64,000 nucleotides of DNA from Bubalus kerabau (GCF_029407905.1 NC_073626.1:80999482-81063481); one strand, 5' to 3'; numbered from the stretch's first letter, positions 1 through 11,489 are shown. The notes: generated from the sequence alone by a model not told the origin. A program made the numbers and translations.

Positions 1-37
1 TCTGGGTTGCATAGTTACTATAATATCAGTATTTCTA

Positions 38-90
38 CCCGCCACCCACCCCACCCCCCCCAACCACCACACACACCCTTCACCACCACC
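38..90. repeat. C-rich low-complexity tract
   Basis: Runs of C broken by A and T (CCACC/CCCCA units) give a pyrimidine-biased tract that looks like slippage-derived simple sequence. Confidence 0.75.
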
Positions 91-257
91 TAATATAAAT
101 TCAAGGTATGGCTTATGAGAAAACAGGTTTTTTTCCTTCCCCCCAAATAGCCCACAGCATCAAACCTCCTGTTGCTCTAATCAAGTGATGGAGAGTTTGG
201 AGACACCAGGGACCAGAAAAGACCATTTTCCTTTTCATTAAGGTTAGGCTCACTTAA

Positions 258-269
258 CCACTAGATGGC
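258..269 (+). promoter_or_regulatory. CTCF-like binding motif
   Basis: CCACTAGATGGC fits every position of the commonly used CTCF core CCASYAGRKGGC and is followed by GC, as in many strong sites. It lies in unique DNA, not in a SINE. Motif match only; occupancy is unknown. Confidence 0.35.
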
Positions 270-1289
270 GCATCACTCATGTACAAAGTGTGCTCAAGGA
301 GGTCTGTTCTGCCAGAACCTTGAGCCGTAGTCTGGGTCCCAGGAAAAAAAAATCACTCCATCATCAGGTAACACCTTCCTAAGAATCTCGCCAAACAATG
401 GAATCAAGAGTCCCAGTCCCATCTGTGCTTCCTTCTTCCTGCATAATTCCCACTAGAAATGATGCCTGCAGGGCAAAGCTCCAAGCAGTTCACTGGTGAC
501 GTGAAGACGCACAAATTGCCACCCCAATAGTTTAGCTCTGATGGGGTATTTTAATTGCTTTTTAATGAATCATGAGAATTTAGTTTGACTGTGACCTATA
601 GTTACTTTTGCTCATGCTTTCCTTTTATGGATTCTTCATATTTGATTATTTCAGAAATATGTATATACAGGCTACGTGGGGATTGTGGGGGAGGAGAATA
701 TATACATTGTACAGAAAATTTTACCTTTTTTTTTTAAAGCAAAGCAAACTCAGAGTAGTCTCATTTTAATCCTATATTTAAGGGCTTACTCATTTATATT
801 CTAAACCATCAGTGTGACTTCTGCTTTCCCCTTAAACCTCAGAATTCCAAAATTTCCTACTGTCAGAGAGCACAGTGTCGAAAGATCTCCACTGATATCT
901 CATTCAGAAAAGCTATAACCAGTGCCTTTCCCCCATTCTTATCATGACTGCCAACTCAAGAGTTTAGGTTTATATGCAAAGTTATGCAAAGTTAGATAAA
1001 CATCCTTACTTTCCACTCCATGTATCTTATTACTTTTAAAATACCCCACTGATTTAGAGGCAGGACCACATATTAATGGTTGGAATATTAAAGATGGCAG
1101 AGGCCCGAGTTCTTTCACTATATGAGTGAAGTTATAGGTGGGTGATTATGATGAGGCCATGGTAAGTAACCATAAGCTTTGCCTGCTCCCCTTCCCCTTC
1201 TACCTCCACCTAAGAGCTCCATCTGAGCCTTGGGTTGTGTGTTTCTAGAGTGGTCTATATAAAAACCACAATAATTAGATCCATCTAAA

Positions 1290-1515
1290 GGGCTTCCCAG
1301 GTGGCACTAGTGGTAAAGAACCTGCCTGCCAACGCAGGAGATGTAAGAGATGCGGGTTCGATCCCTGGGTCGGGAAGGTCCCTTGGAGGAGGGCATGGCA
1401 ACCCACTCTAGCATTCTTGCCTGGAGAATCCCACGGACAGAGGAGCCAAGCGGGCTACAGTCCAGAGGGTTGCAAAGAGCCAGACACCACTGAAGCAACA
1501 TAGCATGCACACATA
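1290..1515 (+). mobile_element. Bov-tA SINE, full length
   Basis: The tRNA-Glu-derived head (GGCTTCCCAGGTGGCACTAG, then GGTTCGATCCCTGGGTCGGG as an intact B-box region) is followed by the BovA body and ends near GACACCACTGAAGCAACATAGC. A reading frame on the opposite strand is a SINE shadow. Confidence 0.93.
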
Positions 1516-2612
1516 CACTCAAATATCCAAAGAGAGTCAAGACTGCTTCTCAGGGAGAAGCAGGTTCAGGGCCTCACGCTGGGGATTGCTGCATGATGCC
1601 AGTGGGGGTAGACTAGAAAGGGAAACTTGTTTTAGAGTCAGAATTAAGGTGTTCTTTAGAGCTTTTGAATGGTCTTTGACTTTGCTTTTTCAGAGAGACT
1701 GCAGTATATTTCAGGATGTGTGCTTCTCTGGCATTTATTTTAATTCGACCTACATGAAACATAAATGAAAAGTAGATTCTACCTGAAACTTATCCATAAT
1801 CTACTGGCATGTTTTGCTCATTTTAAAGTAGATGCTAGTAGAAAAGCATTTATAATGTACTCTCAACAGAAACCATGAACACGATACCTGAAAAAGGAGT
1901 CGGGTAATTAATTCACTGTGATAAGAAATACTCTTTGTCCTGGGTTTCCTAAGGCAATAAAAACCCCAGGCCTAAAGAACAACTTGGTCAATTTGTTGGG
2001 TAGTCAAGGCTGCTACATGACTGAAAAACTCACTCTCAATTTTCTTTTAACAAGATGGCCCCACCCACAGCTTGAGTTTCTCCACAGCACTGGTGTGGGT
2101 CAGCAAGATCTCTTTTAGGAGGACAGCTTCTGGGTAGCTCGCAGCTTGGGTGCCTAATTATCTCAAATAATAGATACACGAAGTCTGTAGCAGACATAGG
2201 AGTGATTTCTCTATCTTTGACAGGAAGCGAAACTTGAACATCTGTCTTTCCTCTAGCAATGGGCATATCAGTTCTGTCATATTCTATCCAAGTAAGATAT
2301 GGGATCAATTCGTTTATTTTTATTTTTAGGTCATAGGCTGGTCAAACTTAGACACTGATCCCTTATAACACAGCAAGCTTGTCTCTGGTGACTTCCTTGC
2401 CAAGGTGGATGTTTTTCTCAAAATTAGTCACTGCCCTCTTGCTGCCCCATTTGCTGTCTGTCAGCCTAAGTTCCCAACCCCTTCACTGCCTGGTCTGCCT
2501 TTCTGTATTCCTGACCTACCAACCTGAGTTTCTCTATCCTAGAACATGTCCATCAAGCTGTATCTTGATTCTTACATGCCTGCTTTCAACCCTCTACCTA
2601 CCTCTTAGTTAC
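1516..2612. other. Unique non-coding DNA
   Basis: No gene or repeat recognised. Short frames on both strands lack family resemblance. Ends in CT-rich sequence just before the next SINE. Confidence 0.4.
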
Positions 2613-2872
2613 CTGCTGCTGCTGCTGCTAAGTCGCTTCAGTCGTGTCTGACTCTGTGCGACCCCGTAGACGGCAGCCTAACAGACTCCTCTGTCCCTGG
2701 GATTCTCCAGGCAAAAATACTGGAGTGGGTTGCCATTTCCTTCTCCAATGCATGAAAGCGAAAGTGAAAGTGAAGTTGCTCAGTCGTGTCCGACTCTTAG
2801 TGACCCCATGGACTGTAGCCTACCAGGCTCCTCTGTCCATGGGATTTTCCAGGCAAGAGTACTGGAGTGGGT
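2613..2872 (-). mobile_element. BOV-A2 dimeric SINE
   Basis: Two BovA monomers in tandem, read here from the (CTG)n 3' end: CTGCTGCTGCTAAGTCGCTT at the left, the linker ATGCATGAAAGCGAAAGTGA in the middle, then the second monomer ending at ACTGGAGTGGGTT. Confidence 0.93.
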
Positions 2873-2965
2873 TTGACCCTACAACAGAATTCTCTGGTTC
2901 TCAATAACTGTTCTTTATTAAATAGTATGTGTTGAGCACTGGCCCAAACATGATAAATACATGCA

Positions 2966-3293
2966 CTGTGCTTAGTTGCTCAGTTGTGTCTCACTCTTTG
3001 TGACCTCATGGACTGTAGCCCACCAGGCTCCTCTGTCCATGGGGATTCTCCAGGCAAGAATACTGGAGTGGGTTGCCATGCCCTCCTCCAGGGGATCTTC
3101 CCAACCCAGGGATCAAACCCAGGTCTCCTGCACTGCAGGCAGATTCTTTACAGTCTGAGCCACCAGGGAAGCCCATGAATACTGGAGTGGATGGCCTATT
3201 CCTTCTTCAGGGGATTTTCCTGACCCAGGAATCGAACCAAGGTCTCCTTCATTGCAGGGAGATTCTTTACCAGCTGAGCTACCAGAGAAGCCT
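2966..3293 (-). mobile_element. Bov-tA SINE with duplicated tRNA head
   Basis: On the minus strand the element starts with two successive tRNA-Glu-like heads (junction near 3175; both carry a GATTCTTTAC...GAGC signature on the plus strand) and then one BovA body ending near 2966. This compound form recurs at 24361 and 56510. Confidence 0.88.
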
Positions 3294-3361
3294 GTTATTT
3301 ACATGGTTTTACTTAATTCTTTCAAAAACTCACACAGTAGAAATCCCATATAGTAGAACAC

Positions 3362-3530
3362 TTACACTAGCTAACATTTATTCTTAACTATGTGTTAGGT
3401 GATGGGCTCAGGTTTTACATATTTTAACTCATTAAACCCTCATGAAATAAACCTTATGGATAAATCCTATTTTTTCAAAGTAGGTACTAGTATATCTGTT
3501 TTACAGTTGAAGAAACTGAAGCACAGGTTT
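3362..3530 (+). mobile_element. MIR SINE fossil
   Basis: Degenerate MIR core: CTAGCTAACATTTATT, then ATTTTAACTCATTAAACCCT, then TTTTACAGTTGAAGAAACTG, in the usual order and spacing. Confidence 0.75.
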
Positions 3531-3639
3531 GTCTGTATACCCAACACTACCCCCTCACTGTGGGGTGTACATATTAGTGAGCCTCAAAGAACTCATAATT
3601 AAGTTGAGGAGCTGGGGTTGGAATATAAATTGGCATATT

Positions 3640-4190
3640 GTATTTGGTGGATAATGCTACCACATGTATCAAAATGTGTATATCTACTGAGGCTGTGAAT
3701 CTATTTCCAAACCTTTGTCCTAAGGAAGAGTTTCAGGGATTTATAAGATTTAGCCATAAGGATATTCATTTAAATATTATTTATAGTAGCACACTACTTG
3801 AAATATCCTAGATAATGCCTAAAAACAGAGTACTTATGAATAAACAATGATCTTCTCATAAGATGAAATACTCATAGCTAATAAAATTATGTTATAGAAG
3901 AATACTTAATGAAATGGAAAAAAGTTTATGGTACAATGTTAAATGAGAAAAACAAAGCTATAAAACAGTATGTGCAGAATGAGCCCATTTTGGTAAAGAA
4001 GAAGATGTAATTTTAAGCATATAAAATGTTAGAAACAAAGATATCAAATTGTGAACAGCAGTTATTTCAGAACTATGGGACTTTTTTTTCTTTGTGGTGT
4101 TTCATATTCCATGACATTTCTATAATGAAATTTAACTATAACATGTATATAATTCCATAAATAAATATCAGTTTAAGTTAAAATTTGAGG
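3640..4190 (+). mobile_element. Ancient L1 (L1M-type) 3' end
   Basis: Matches the end of mammalian L1 ORF2 and the 3' UTR in order: AATATTATTTATAGTAGCAC, GAAATGGAAAAAAGTTTATG, GAGCCCATTTTGGTAAAG. Heavily mutated, so it predates ruminants. Confidence 0.65.
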
Positions 4191-4218
4191 AAATCCAATG
4201 AGAATGATAATTGATTGC

Positions 4219-4393
4219 TATTGTTGCTGTTCAGTTGCTAAGTCATGTCTGACTCTGCGACCACCTTGAATGCAGCATGCCAGGCTCCTCTGTCCTCCAC
4301 TATCTCCCAGAGTTTGCTCAAATGCATGTCCATTGAGTCGGTGATGCAAATGATCTCATCCTCTGCCACCCCTTTCTCCTTTTGCCTTCAATA
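4219..4393 (-). mobile_element. BovB 3' fragment
   Basis: Terminal part of BovB in reverse: TTGTTGCTGTTCAGTTGC tail, then the conserved GTCCATTGAGTCGGTGATGC block. Diverged and 5'-truncated; no coding capacity. Confidence 0.85.
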
Positions 4394-5763
4394 GCCAAGT
4401 GCTATCCAAAGCCTCTGAAGGTCTATCTAGGGCAAAGAAGGTAACACATTTTTGTAGCGATGGATGGATTTCCTGAAAGCCACCTCCTCCAAGTCTCAGA
4501 GCTGCAGAGGGGCAGCCCAGCTTGGCTGGGGTGGTTCTCCTTGAAGTCCCAGCTTCCTGCTCTGGATGGGGAGATGGTGACTGACAGCACTGTCTGTGGT
4601 CACACCAGCTGGTCCCCCGTCCCCTCAGGCGGGCAGGTTTTATATGAGTGGGGTGGGGGTGGCTGGCTCCTGGGAGTGCTGAGGAGGAGAGCTGCTCACA
4701 GGGCAGAGCAGGGCGTCCAGTGGTGGCGAAGCCTCTGCCTTTCCGGGATGATGTCTGTTCACAGCGCTGCCTCCAAAGACAGAAGTTTTTATTCTCTCTG
4801 AACAAAAGCAGCAGCTCGCTAAATTCAACCACGGTTATGGGTGTGGAGATTTCTGAGATGGCAGAGAGGCCAACTGAACACACATCCTAAGCACATTTGA
4901 TTTGATCACTTTTGTCCCTGGAACGGAGGTTTGTTGGCACGTTTGAGGCTGTTTTCATCAGGGTTCCCGGGATTTAGAGCTAATAACCGGCCTAAGAACT
5001 GTGAGACCCACGTGGTCTCTGCACTCTCCTTCTGTTACTTTCTTATTTCATGATTTTGTGAAAGAAAGGTGTCTGCAAGATATAAGAGACAGCTTCTGAA
5101 ACCTATGGGTGCAATACCTGCAAATCTTGTCTTTGGCGGCAGGAAGAAATGGAAAGAGGATGGGGAAAGAAGGTAGAGAGAGAGATGATGTGGGAATGGG
5201 AAACGGGCAGACAGAGGAAGGAAGAAACAGGAGGCCTGCTTTCCTGGGGCCGTGCTCCAGCCTGAATCTTGAATCAGGACCAGGCCTTGTACAAACTCAA
5301 CGTGACATTTAATACCACCCCGTTCCTGGGATTAAATGTTACACTAATAAAAAGAGAGCTGCAAGACAAACAGTTGTGCCCTGGAAGTGGAGAGGGACGC
5401 GGCTGTGCAAAGCTCAGGGCCTGAAACTGAGCTACTTCCACCTGTTACTGCCTGCTGCAAATCTGCCCAGTGTGATTTATTTGCTGGCAAATTCATCACA
5501 GGTGCGTATTCTAACCATTTACTGCGGAAGCAAGAATTACAAACCCTACCTTGCAGAGAGGGAAAACCAAGCTGCAGCAAACCTAGAGCCCCCCACCCCA
5601 GCATCTGCCTCAGGTGGTCCCAGGATGGCCGCTCAGCCAGGGTGTGCAGTTTCAGGACAGCAAACAGTTCTTTTGCAGAAATCCCAACTGAAGATAGATC
5701 AAGGTAGTGGCCCTTGGACAAGTGGTTTTATTTGTTAAAACTCATCTTTGAATACTTTAAAGG
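4394..5763. other. Unique DNA with a GC-raised core (about 4480-4760)
   Basis: Visibly richer in G and C than its surroundings, yet poor in CpG, so not a convincing CpG island. Frames of 60-175 codons are open on both strands, as expected from stop depletion in GC-rich DNA; none resembles a known domain. At 5440-5510 a high-complexity block has the look of conserved non-coding DNA. Function unknown. Confidence 0.35.
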
Positions 5764-6019
5764 CTAAAACTCCAATACTTTGGCCACCTGATGCGAAGAG
5801 CCCACTTACTGGGAAAGACCCTGATGCTGGGAAAGATTGAGGGCAGGAGGCGAAGGGGGCAATAGAGGATGAGAAGGTTGGATGGCATCACCGACTCAAT
5901 GGACATAAGTTTGAGCAAACTCTGGGAAATACTGAAGGACAGGGAAGCCTGGAGTTCTTCAGCCCATGGGGTTGCAAAGAGTCAGACACGACTGAGTGAC
6001 TCAACAACAGCAACAGCAC
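5764..6019 (+). mobile_element. BovB 3' fragment with CAA-type tail
   Basis: Carries the BovB end: CTCCAATACTTTGGCCACCT, CTGATGCTGGGAAAGATTGA, then GTCAGACACGACTGAGTGAC and an (AACAACAGC) tail. Older subfamily than the copies ending in CTGAA or CTGAT repeats. Confidence 0.9.
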
Positions 6020-6098
6020 AGTTTCCTGGGGGCTTCATCTAAAAACCAAAAAAAACAATTTACCTGGCAGGACAAGATACTCTGCTCCTATTAGTTAG

Positions 6099-6125
6099 AG
6101 TGTGTGTGAGTGTGTGTGTGCGTGT
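6099..6125. repeat. (TG)n microsatellite, imperfect
   Basis: Alternating TG with A and C interruptions, directly at the 3' end of a reversed SINE, where such tails commonly arise. Confidence 0.85.
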
Positions 6126-6240
6126 GCACTCAGCTGTGTCTGACTCTTTGCAGACCCCATGGACTGTAGCCTGCCAGGCTCCTCTATCCATGGGATTTTC
6201 CAAGCAAGAATACTGGAGTGGGTTGCCACTGCCTTCTCTG
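6126..6240 (-). mobile_element. BovA-type SINE fragment
   Basis: One reversed BovA body (CTGTGTCTGACTCTTTGCAG ... AATACTGGAGTGGGTTGCCA) without the tRNA head. Confidence 0.85.
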
Positions 6241-6499
6241 CTGTTTAACTATACTTATCCATTCAACCTCAGTTACTTCTTCCCATAGTCCCTGGTCACA
6301 AACAGAATGTTTACAGTCAGTGAGCTGAATATTATTAGACTTCTGTCACTGACAGAAACAGCATTAGCCAAAGCCTTACCCTAAAGAGAAAATTTCTTAC
6401 ACACCAATGGCTATCCCTGTGTACAGCACCTAGCACCTTGTTAGGAGGTGTGAGTGGCATTTGGGTGGCAATCTGGTACAGCTTTCACTCACATACATC

Positions 6500-7135
6500 A
6501 TAGATGTTGATGAGTAAAGTGCTACATCATCAATGGAAAAGTAGGGAGAGGATATGAACAGATCACAGAGGAAATACAAATGACATTTGAAAACATGAAT
6601 GAAATGTTCCACTGTGCTTATAATCCACTCAATGCCACATTAAAATAAGAGATACTTATGCCAAAATTTGGGGGCTGATGTATCAATGACATCTATAACC
6701 CACTTTCAGATGATTTGGCAAATGTAAGAGAAATGCATGTGTGTAAATAAATGCCATGAGTACTGCAAGGGGTCACAGCTGATGAATGCAGGTGAGGAGT
6801 ATATATATTTCTAAGTTCAGGAATATGCATGCAGTACTCTTTTTAACAGTAAAAAAGAAACAAATAGATGGTTAGTATGCATATCTATATGGTGGAATGT
6901 TAGTCATACATTAAAATTATGTCTTTTGTTTAATGGCATAGGAGAATCCTCACAACTTAATGAAAAGTGAAAAAAATCATATTAAATCATATGTAGTACG
7001 ATACTCAGTTTTTGAATACAAAATGTGATTAAAAGGAAATATTCCAAAATGTCCACATTGGTTACTTCTGATTCTAGGAATTTAAAATATAAGATTTTCT
7101 ACATTTTCCAAATGTATGTACTATTCTTATAAAGA
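6500..7135 (+). mobile_element. Ancient L1 3' region
   Basis: The left part matches the L1 ORF2 C-terminal region (GATATGAACAGATCACAGAG, GAGGAAATACAAATGACATT); the right part matches an old L1 3' UTR (ATGGTGGAATGTTAGTCATA, TTAATGAAAAGTGAAAAAAA). Many stops, non-functional. Confidence 0.6.
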
Positions 7136-7584
7136 GAGAAAACACTTGAGAACTTTTTTCACGGATGATGATATAAGAAACACTTTTACACTTTCAAGTT
7201 AAGTCAAAAAATATCTCTTTGCGTCCCGTTGTCAGCAGGAGCAGAGGTGAAGCTGCATCTTCGATGCTGGGGCTGAACACCTTTAGGAAGACGCCCACAG
7301 TATACACATGGAGGGAGCTCGAATCCGAGCCACAGCTGTTGGTTTCAGGATTCACGTTTCTATAAGCAAGCATCCTTAGCATGGCACTCAGGTGGTATTA
7401 AAGAGACAAATCGGAAAAAAAAAACAACCCAGGAGGTCAGATGGACGTTTCAGATTATTCTCCCCAACTCTTCCTCAGACTGACATCCTACCTGGAGCCC
7501 AGTGGCAGAGAGGTGGGCTTCCATTTGCATTCTTGTCCTGGGGGGCCACAGGTGAAGATGAAGAGGCTGGGGTGAAGCACACAG
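7136..7584. other. Unique non-coding DNA
   Basis: No recognised repeat or exon. A 62-codon minus-strand frame at 7194-7382 has no recognisable domain and no clear splice context. Confidence 0.35.
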
Positions 7585-7899
7585 CAGTTCAATTCAGTCG
7601 CTCAGTCGTGTCCGACTGTTTGAGACCCCATGCACTGCAGCACGCCAGGCCTCCCTGTCCATCACCAACTCCCAGAGTTCACTCAAACTCATGTCCATCA
7701 AGTCGGTGATGCCATCCAACCATCTCATCCTCTGTCATCCCCTTCTCCCGCCTTCAATCTTTCCCAGCATCAGGGTCTTTTCCAGTGAGTCAGTTCTTCG
7801 CATCAGGTGGCCAAAGGATTGGAGTTTCAGCTTCAGCATCAGTGAATATTCAGGACTAATTTCCTTTAGGATGGACTGGTTGGATCTCCTTGCAGTCAA
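7585..7899 (-). mobile_element. BovB 3' fragment
   Basis: Reversed BovB end: AGTTCAATTCAGTCGCTCAG tail, GTCCATCAAGTCGGTGATGC, up to GGTTGGATCTCCTTGCAGTC. 5'-truncated. Confidence 0.9.
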
Positions 7900-8142
7900 A
7901 TACTGGCTTTCTGGCATATATTTTTGGTTCAGGAATTATTTAAATATACATGTGACGTCTGGAGTTTGTATTAATATAAATATACATAGTATGTTCACTG
8001 AGAATGTTCAAAATCAGTGTTTAGTCAGATGGTGTTTTTCAGTTTAAAACGAATTCCCCCCTAACCTGTAGAATTTGGAAACCTGGTTTCTCCAGCTCCC
8101 ACCTTGTGCACTTCAGTGAGCCTGTCCTGTAGGCTGGTGGCT

Positions 8143-8312
8143 CCCAGGCTTGTGGTTCGCTGGAATTCCCTGGGGAGCATCAATCATACTGAGGCCTGTG
8201 ATGGCCTCCAGAGATTGTCATTCAAATGGTCTGGGGTATAGCTTGAGTGGTGTGATCTTCGAAAGGTCCCCAGATGATTCAAATGTGCAGACAAGTTTGG
8301 GAACTGCCTCTT
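8143..8312 (+). mobile_element. hAT-Charlie MITE, MER5-like
   Basis: Features of the MER5 group are readable: a GGAATTCCCTGGGGAGCATC block, a central GTCATTCAAATGGTCTGGGG block, and a closing GGTCCCCAGATGATTCAAAT block. Subfamily uncertain. Confidence 0.55.
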
Positions 8313-8967
8313 TCATTCTCTATTTCCTTTTCTGACTTGATTTTTAAAAAATCCACAAATAATTCTGAATAACTTCTGATCAACCATTTCTGCTTTCAGT
8401 TGACATGAGGCTTCTGGGTCATTTATGTTTGCATGTGGCTGAATGATATTTACCAGGCTTTTCGTGAAATGTTTACAATGTTGTCCCTTCTCCTACTTTA
8501 ATGAGAACAATGGTGCCCTGGCATCAGAACCCCCAAACTGGAGGTTACAAACTGTCCTGATTCAGAGAAAGCTGAGGACCCCACTCTTCCCTGCGCCTTG
8601 ATTACCCTCCTTTGGATTACACAAAGTTTATGCTTAACCTCCCATGATTTTGCAGAAATTGTTCTTTGAAGCAACTCTGAAGCATGAGCTTGTGAACTCA
8701 TTCAGACAATAAGTAAAGCCTGACACAAAAGAAGCAAAGTGTCCACAGATGCAGATGAAGAAGCCCAAAGCTGGAAGAGATGATGGTGTCCTTATCCCTG
8801 CCCACACATAATTGATATTAAAAGTGATTCCAAACCACAAAACAGTAAGAAAATTCCTAAAAATCTTTTTTTTTTTTTTTGGCATGGGAAATCAAGTCAA
8901 TTCTTGTTGAAATGTAAAAATATCAAAAGAAAATATTTATAGCCCATTTTGTGTCCTAAGCACACAC
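8313..8967. other. Unique DNA with T-runs
   Basis: Contains a poly-T run near 8864-8880 and one just before the CHR-2 SINE. No exon or further repeat recognised. Confidence 0.35.
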
Positions 8968-9136
8968 TTTTTTTTTTTTAAGTCTTCATTGAATTTGTTA
9001 CAATACTGCTTCTGCTTTATGTTTTGGTTTTTTGGCCCTGGGGCATATGGCATCCTAGTTCCCCAAACAGGGATTGAACCCACACACCCTGTATTGGAAG
9101 GCGGAGTCTTAAACACTGGCTGTCATGGAAGTCCCC
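8968..9136 (-). mobile_element. CHR-2-type tRNA-Glu SINE
   Basis: Reversed: T-rich 3' tail at left, GGGATTGAACCCACACACCC (B box side) and GGAGTCTTAAACACTGGCTG (A box side) towards GGAAGTCCCC. Cetartiodactyl SINE, older than Bov-tA. Confidence 0.75.
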
Positions 9137-9829
9137 TAGTACCGCACACCTAACTGGCCTTTTAGGTACCCTGCATGGAGTGTCCTTGGTGAGTGTCTGT
9201 GATTCATCACCCAGTTATGATGACTCAGATCACTTAATATCCAACTTGCTAAAGAGAGAACAGTGATCATTATAGATTTTTACTTGATAAGAATATTCCC
9301 CTTTAGATTCAATCAATATTGCCAAGTTGCCTAAGATACATTACTGGGCTTGTTATGTTTAAAACACCAGAGGAGACTATATAAAAGATTTTCATGTTCA
9401 TTTTTGAAAAGCAACTCTCACATGGCTCCAGCTAGTAACTCACTGTCTGTTCGACCTTACCTCAAGTTGCCTCTTACATCAGGATGGCAGATATAAATAT
9501 GGACACAAATATTACTCTACTTCTCTAACTGAGAGGGTTAGGAATGGCCCCATGGAGTGTGAGGCCATGGGACAACCAACCCCTTCCTCCCAGAGGATAT
9601 TGAGATAAGGGAAAATCAGTCTGCCTGAAAAGGCAGTTGAAATTTCAAATAAGCACTCGTCCCAAGGAGAAGGATGTTGAGCGGCAGCAGGGAGCCATCC
9701 AACTGTTCTGAAGCTGTGATGCTGAAAGATCTCAGGAATAACTGTAATCATTTGAATTACTCTTCTGCTTTGATCCTTCCAACACTGCCACTGCAAATAG
9801 ACTAAAATCCCAAACACATCCCAGGGCCC
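9137..9829. other. Unique non-coding DNA
   Basis: No exon or repeat recognised. A 101-codon minus-strand frame at 9512-9817 shows no known domain. Confidence 0.35.
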
Positions 9830-10150
9830 ATAAAAATCCCTAATCTTGGGCCTCTCCTACCTCTCCAACCTCAGGTCCGACCATCTCCCTCTTGTTCATC
9901 AAGCTTCTTTCTGTTCCAGAAAGAGGCCGACACTCTTCGCACCCCAGGAAGTTTCCTATGCCTGGCCTCTTCCTATGGCTTATCTTTTAATGTGTGTCTA
10001 TTTCATTTTAGATACTCTCCCATGATTCCACTGCCTCTCACTTTAAAGCATAAGCTCTAAGAGTGCAACGATTATGTGCATCTGACCTGCTTTACATCTG
10101 CCCCGGCACCGTAGAGAACCCTAGGTCCTGATAACAGGGGATGCTTGACC
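9830..10150 (+). mobile_element. L2 LINE fragment
   Basis: CTCTCCTACCTCTCCAACCT followed by CATCTCCCTCTTGTTCATCA and the downstream order of motifs resemble the L2 ORF end and 3' UTR. Strongly diverged. Confidence 0.5.
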
Positions 10151-11075
10151 AATTCTCTTTCCAAGAAAACCAAGAGCAGGTGTGGCCCTCCCTTCAGCAG
10201 CCCCCAGAGGATCCCTGCTGGATACACCGATCTATAAGTACAGATAGAGCCAGGCAGCTTTTCACACTTGCCTCGTGGTATTTATACCCATAGGTATAGT
10301 TTTTCAGTGCATCCTGCTATAATTGTCTTGGGTCTGTTTACTGCCGAGACATTCATTTTCACAGACTCGTTAGACATGCAACAGGAAAAAAATGAGAACA
10401 TTAGGCCCCTGAAAATAAAATTATTAGGATGCTAAGCAATAAAGGAGATGACACGTCACATTGAGGCTACTACAGAGAGGCTTTGGAAGGCCTTTCAAGT
10501 GAACACTGGAACACCCACAACGAAAGCAAACTGCAAAACCAACAACATGCTAACGCTGTGCATTATCATCAGCCACTGTGATTTGTTTCTTCCTCTGCAG
10601 GGCACGACAAATGACACTGAAGTCAAAGCTCAACTTTTTTCCCTGTAAAGCCATGACTATTTTCCTTGGAGCCTGGGCCCTCGACAACCACGCAGCTGCC
10701 AAGAATGTGCTCATCCTTTGAAACAAATGCTATGCTGAAACTGATGTTTTCAGATGCCAACTATATAACCTGAGAACGTCTATGTCATTTACATGCCTCT
10801 CGTACCAAGGAATCAATGCTTAGAATATCACTGCTGCTGATTCCTGAATGTAGTGGTCACATTTATGGTCTTTGGAGATGAAGAGTGACGTGCCATTAAA
10901 GTGCGCCCGCCTGAGTGGTCCTGAAATAACAATTTTGCTGATTTCTCTGTGAACTTTGATCTCATTACCAGCCTGCTCTAATGAAACAAATGAGCACACA
11001 GTCAAAATCATGCTTGTGATTCTTCAGTGCGGTTTTCCAGCCAAGTTTGTCTTTTGTTTTGTTTTGAAATACTCC
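10151..11075. other. Repeat-free, high-complexity DNA; candidate conserved element
   Basis: About 900 bp with no transposon trace in an otherwise repeat-crowded region. The block at 10820-11000 has balanced, high-complexity sequence with stops on both strands. Conservation cannot be tested from one sequence. Confidence 0.35.
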
Positions 11076-11092
11076 TGTGTGTGTGTGCGCGC

Positions 11093-11132
<40 letters not shown>
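11076..11132. repeat. (GT)n/(CA)n compound microsatellite
   Basis: A short GT run, a GCGCGCACACGC turn, then about 32 nt of uninterrupted AC repeat. The GT-to-AC switch makes it self-complementary and able to fold as a hairpin or adopt Z-DNA. Confidence 0.97.
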
Positions 11133-11134
<2 letters not shown>

Positions 11135-11239
11135 CTGCCTGCTTGGTACCTCCTCTGGGTTATTTACAAGGCATCTCCAAAACCAAATTTATATTTTTCC
11201 CCGCCTATTCCTATTACATGTAACACCTGCCACAACTGC

Positions 11240-11417
11240 TGCCACCCTTATTCGTAATCATCATAACTCCAGAGATATACTACTGTTTTTATCCCCAAAT
11301 TTTACAGAAGAGTTTAGACTGGGTAGGTAATTGACCCAGAGTCATGCAGTCACAGGGACAGGCCCAGGATCTGAAGATATACTGGGTTTATCCAGCACTC
11401 ATTCTGTTAACCACCAT
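11240..11417 (+). mobile_element. MIR SINE fossil
   Basis: MIR 3' half order is clear: TTTTACAGAAGAGTTTAGAC, TTGACCCAGAGTCATGCAGT, then CACTCATTCTGTTAACCACC. Confidence 0.7.
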
Positions 11418-11489
11418 CTCCTTACTTCAGTAAACAGCTTTAGCCCTCATTGAGTTACTTAAGTCAAAATTGTGGGGTCGCCCATTTAC

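Larger units (their letters stand above)
1..1289. other. Unique non-coding DNA, probably CERS6 intron
   Basis: No exon, RNA gene or recognisable transposon is visible. The stretch holds a C-rich tract near its start, a CTCF-like motif at 258-269, short T and A runs around 724-736, and otherwise AT-rich unique sequence. Assignment to a CERS6 intron is inference from the minus-strand exons at 43-47 kb. Confidence 0.4.

Noticed and set aside
2613..2872. CTG trinucleotide expansion
   Set aside because: The CTG run is the normal 3' end of BOV-A2 SINEs (also at 17521, 20397 and 52367), not an independent expansion.
4356..4883. 175-codon minus-strand frame
   Set aside because: Begins in BovB-derived sequence, overlaps equally open plus-strand frames, and its composition merely reflects local GC content.
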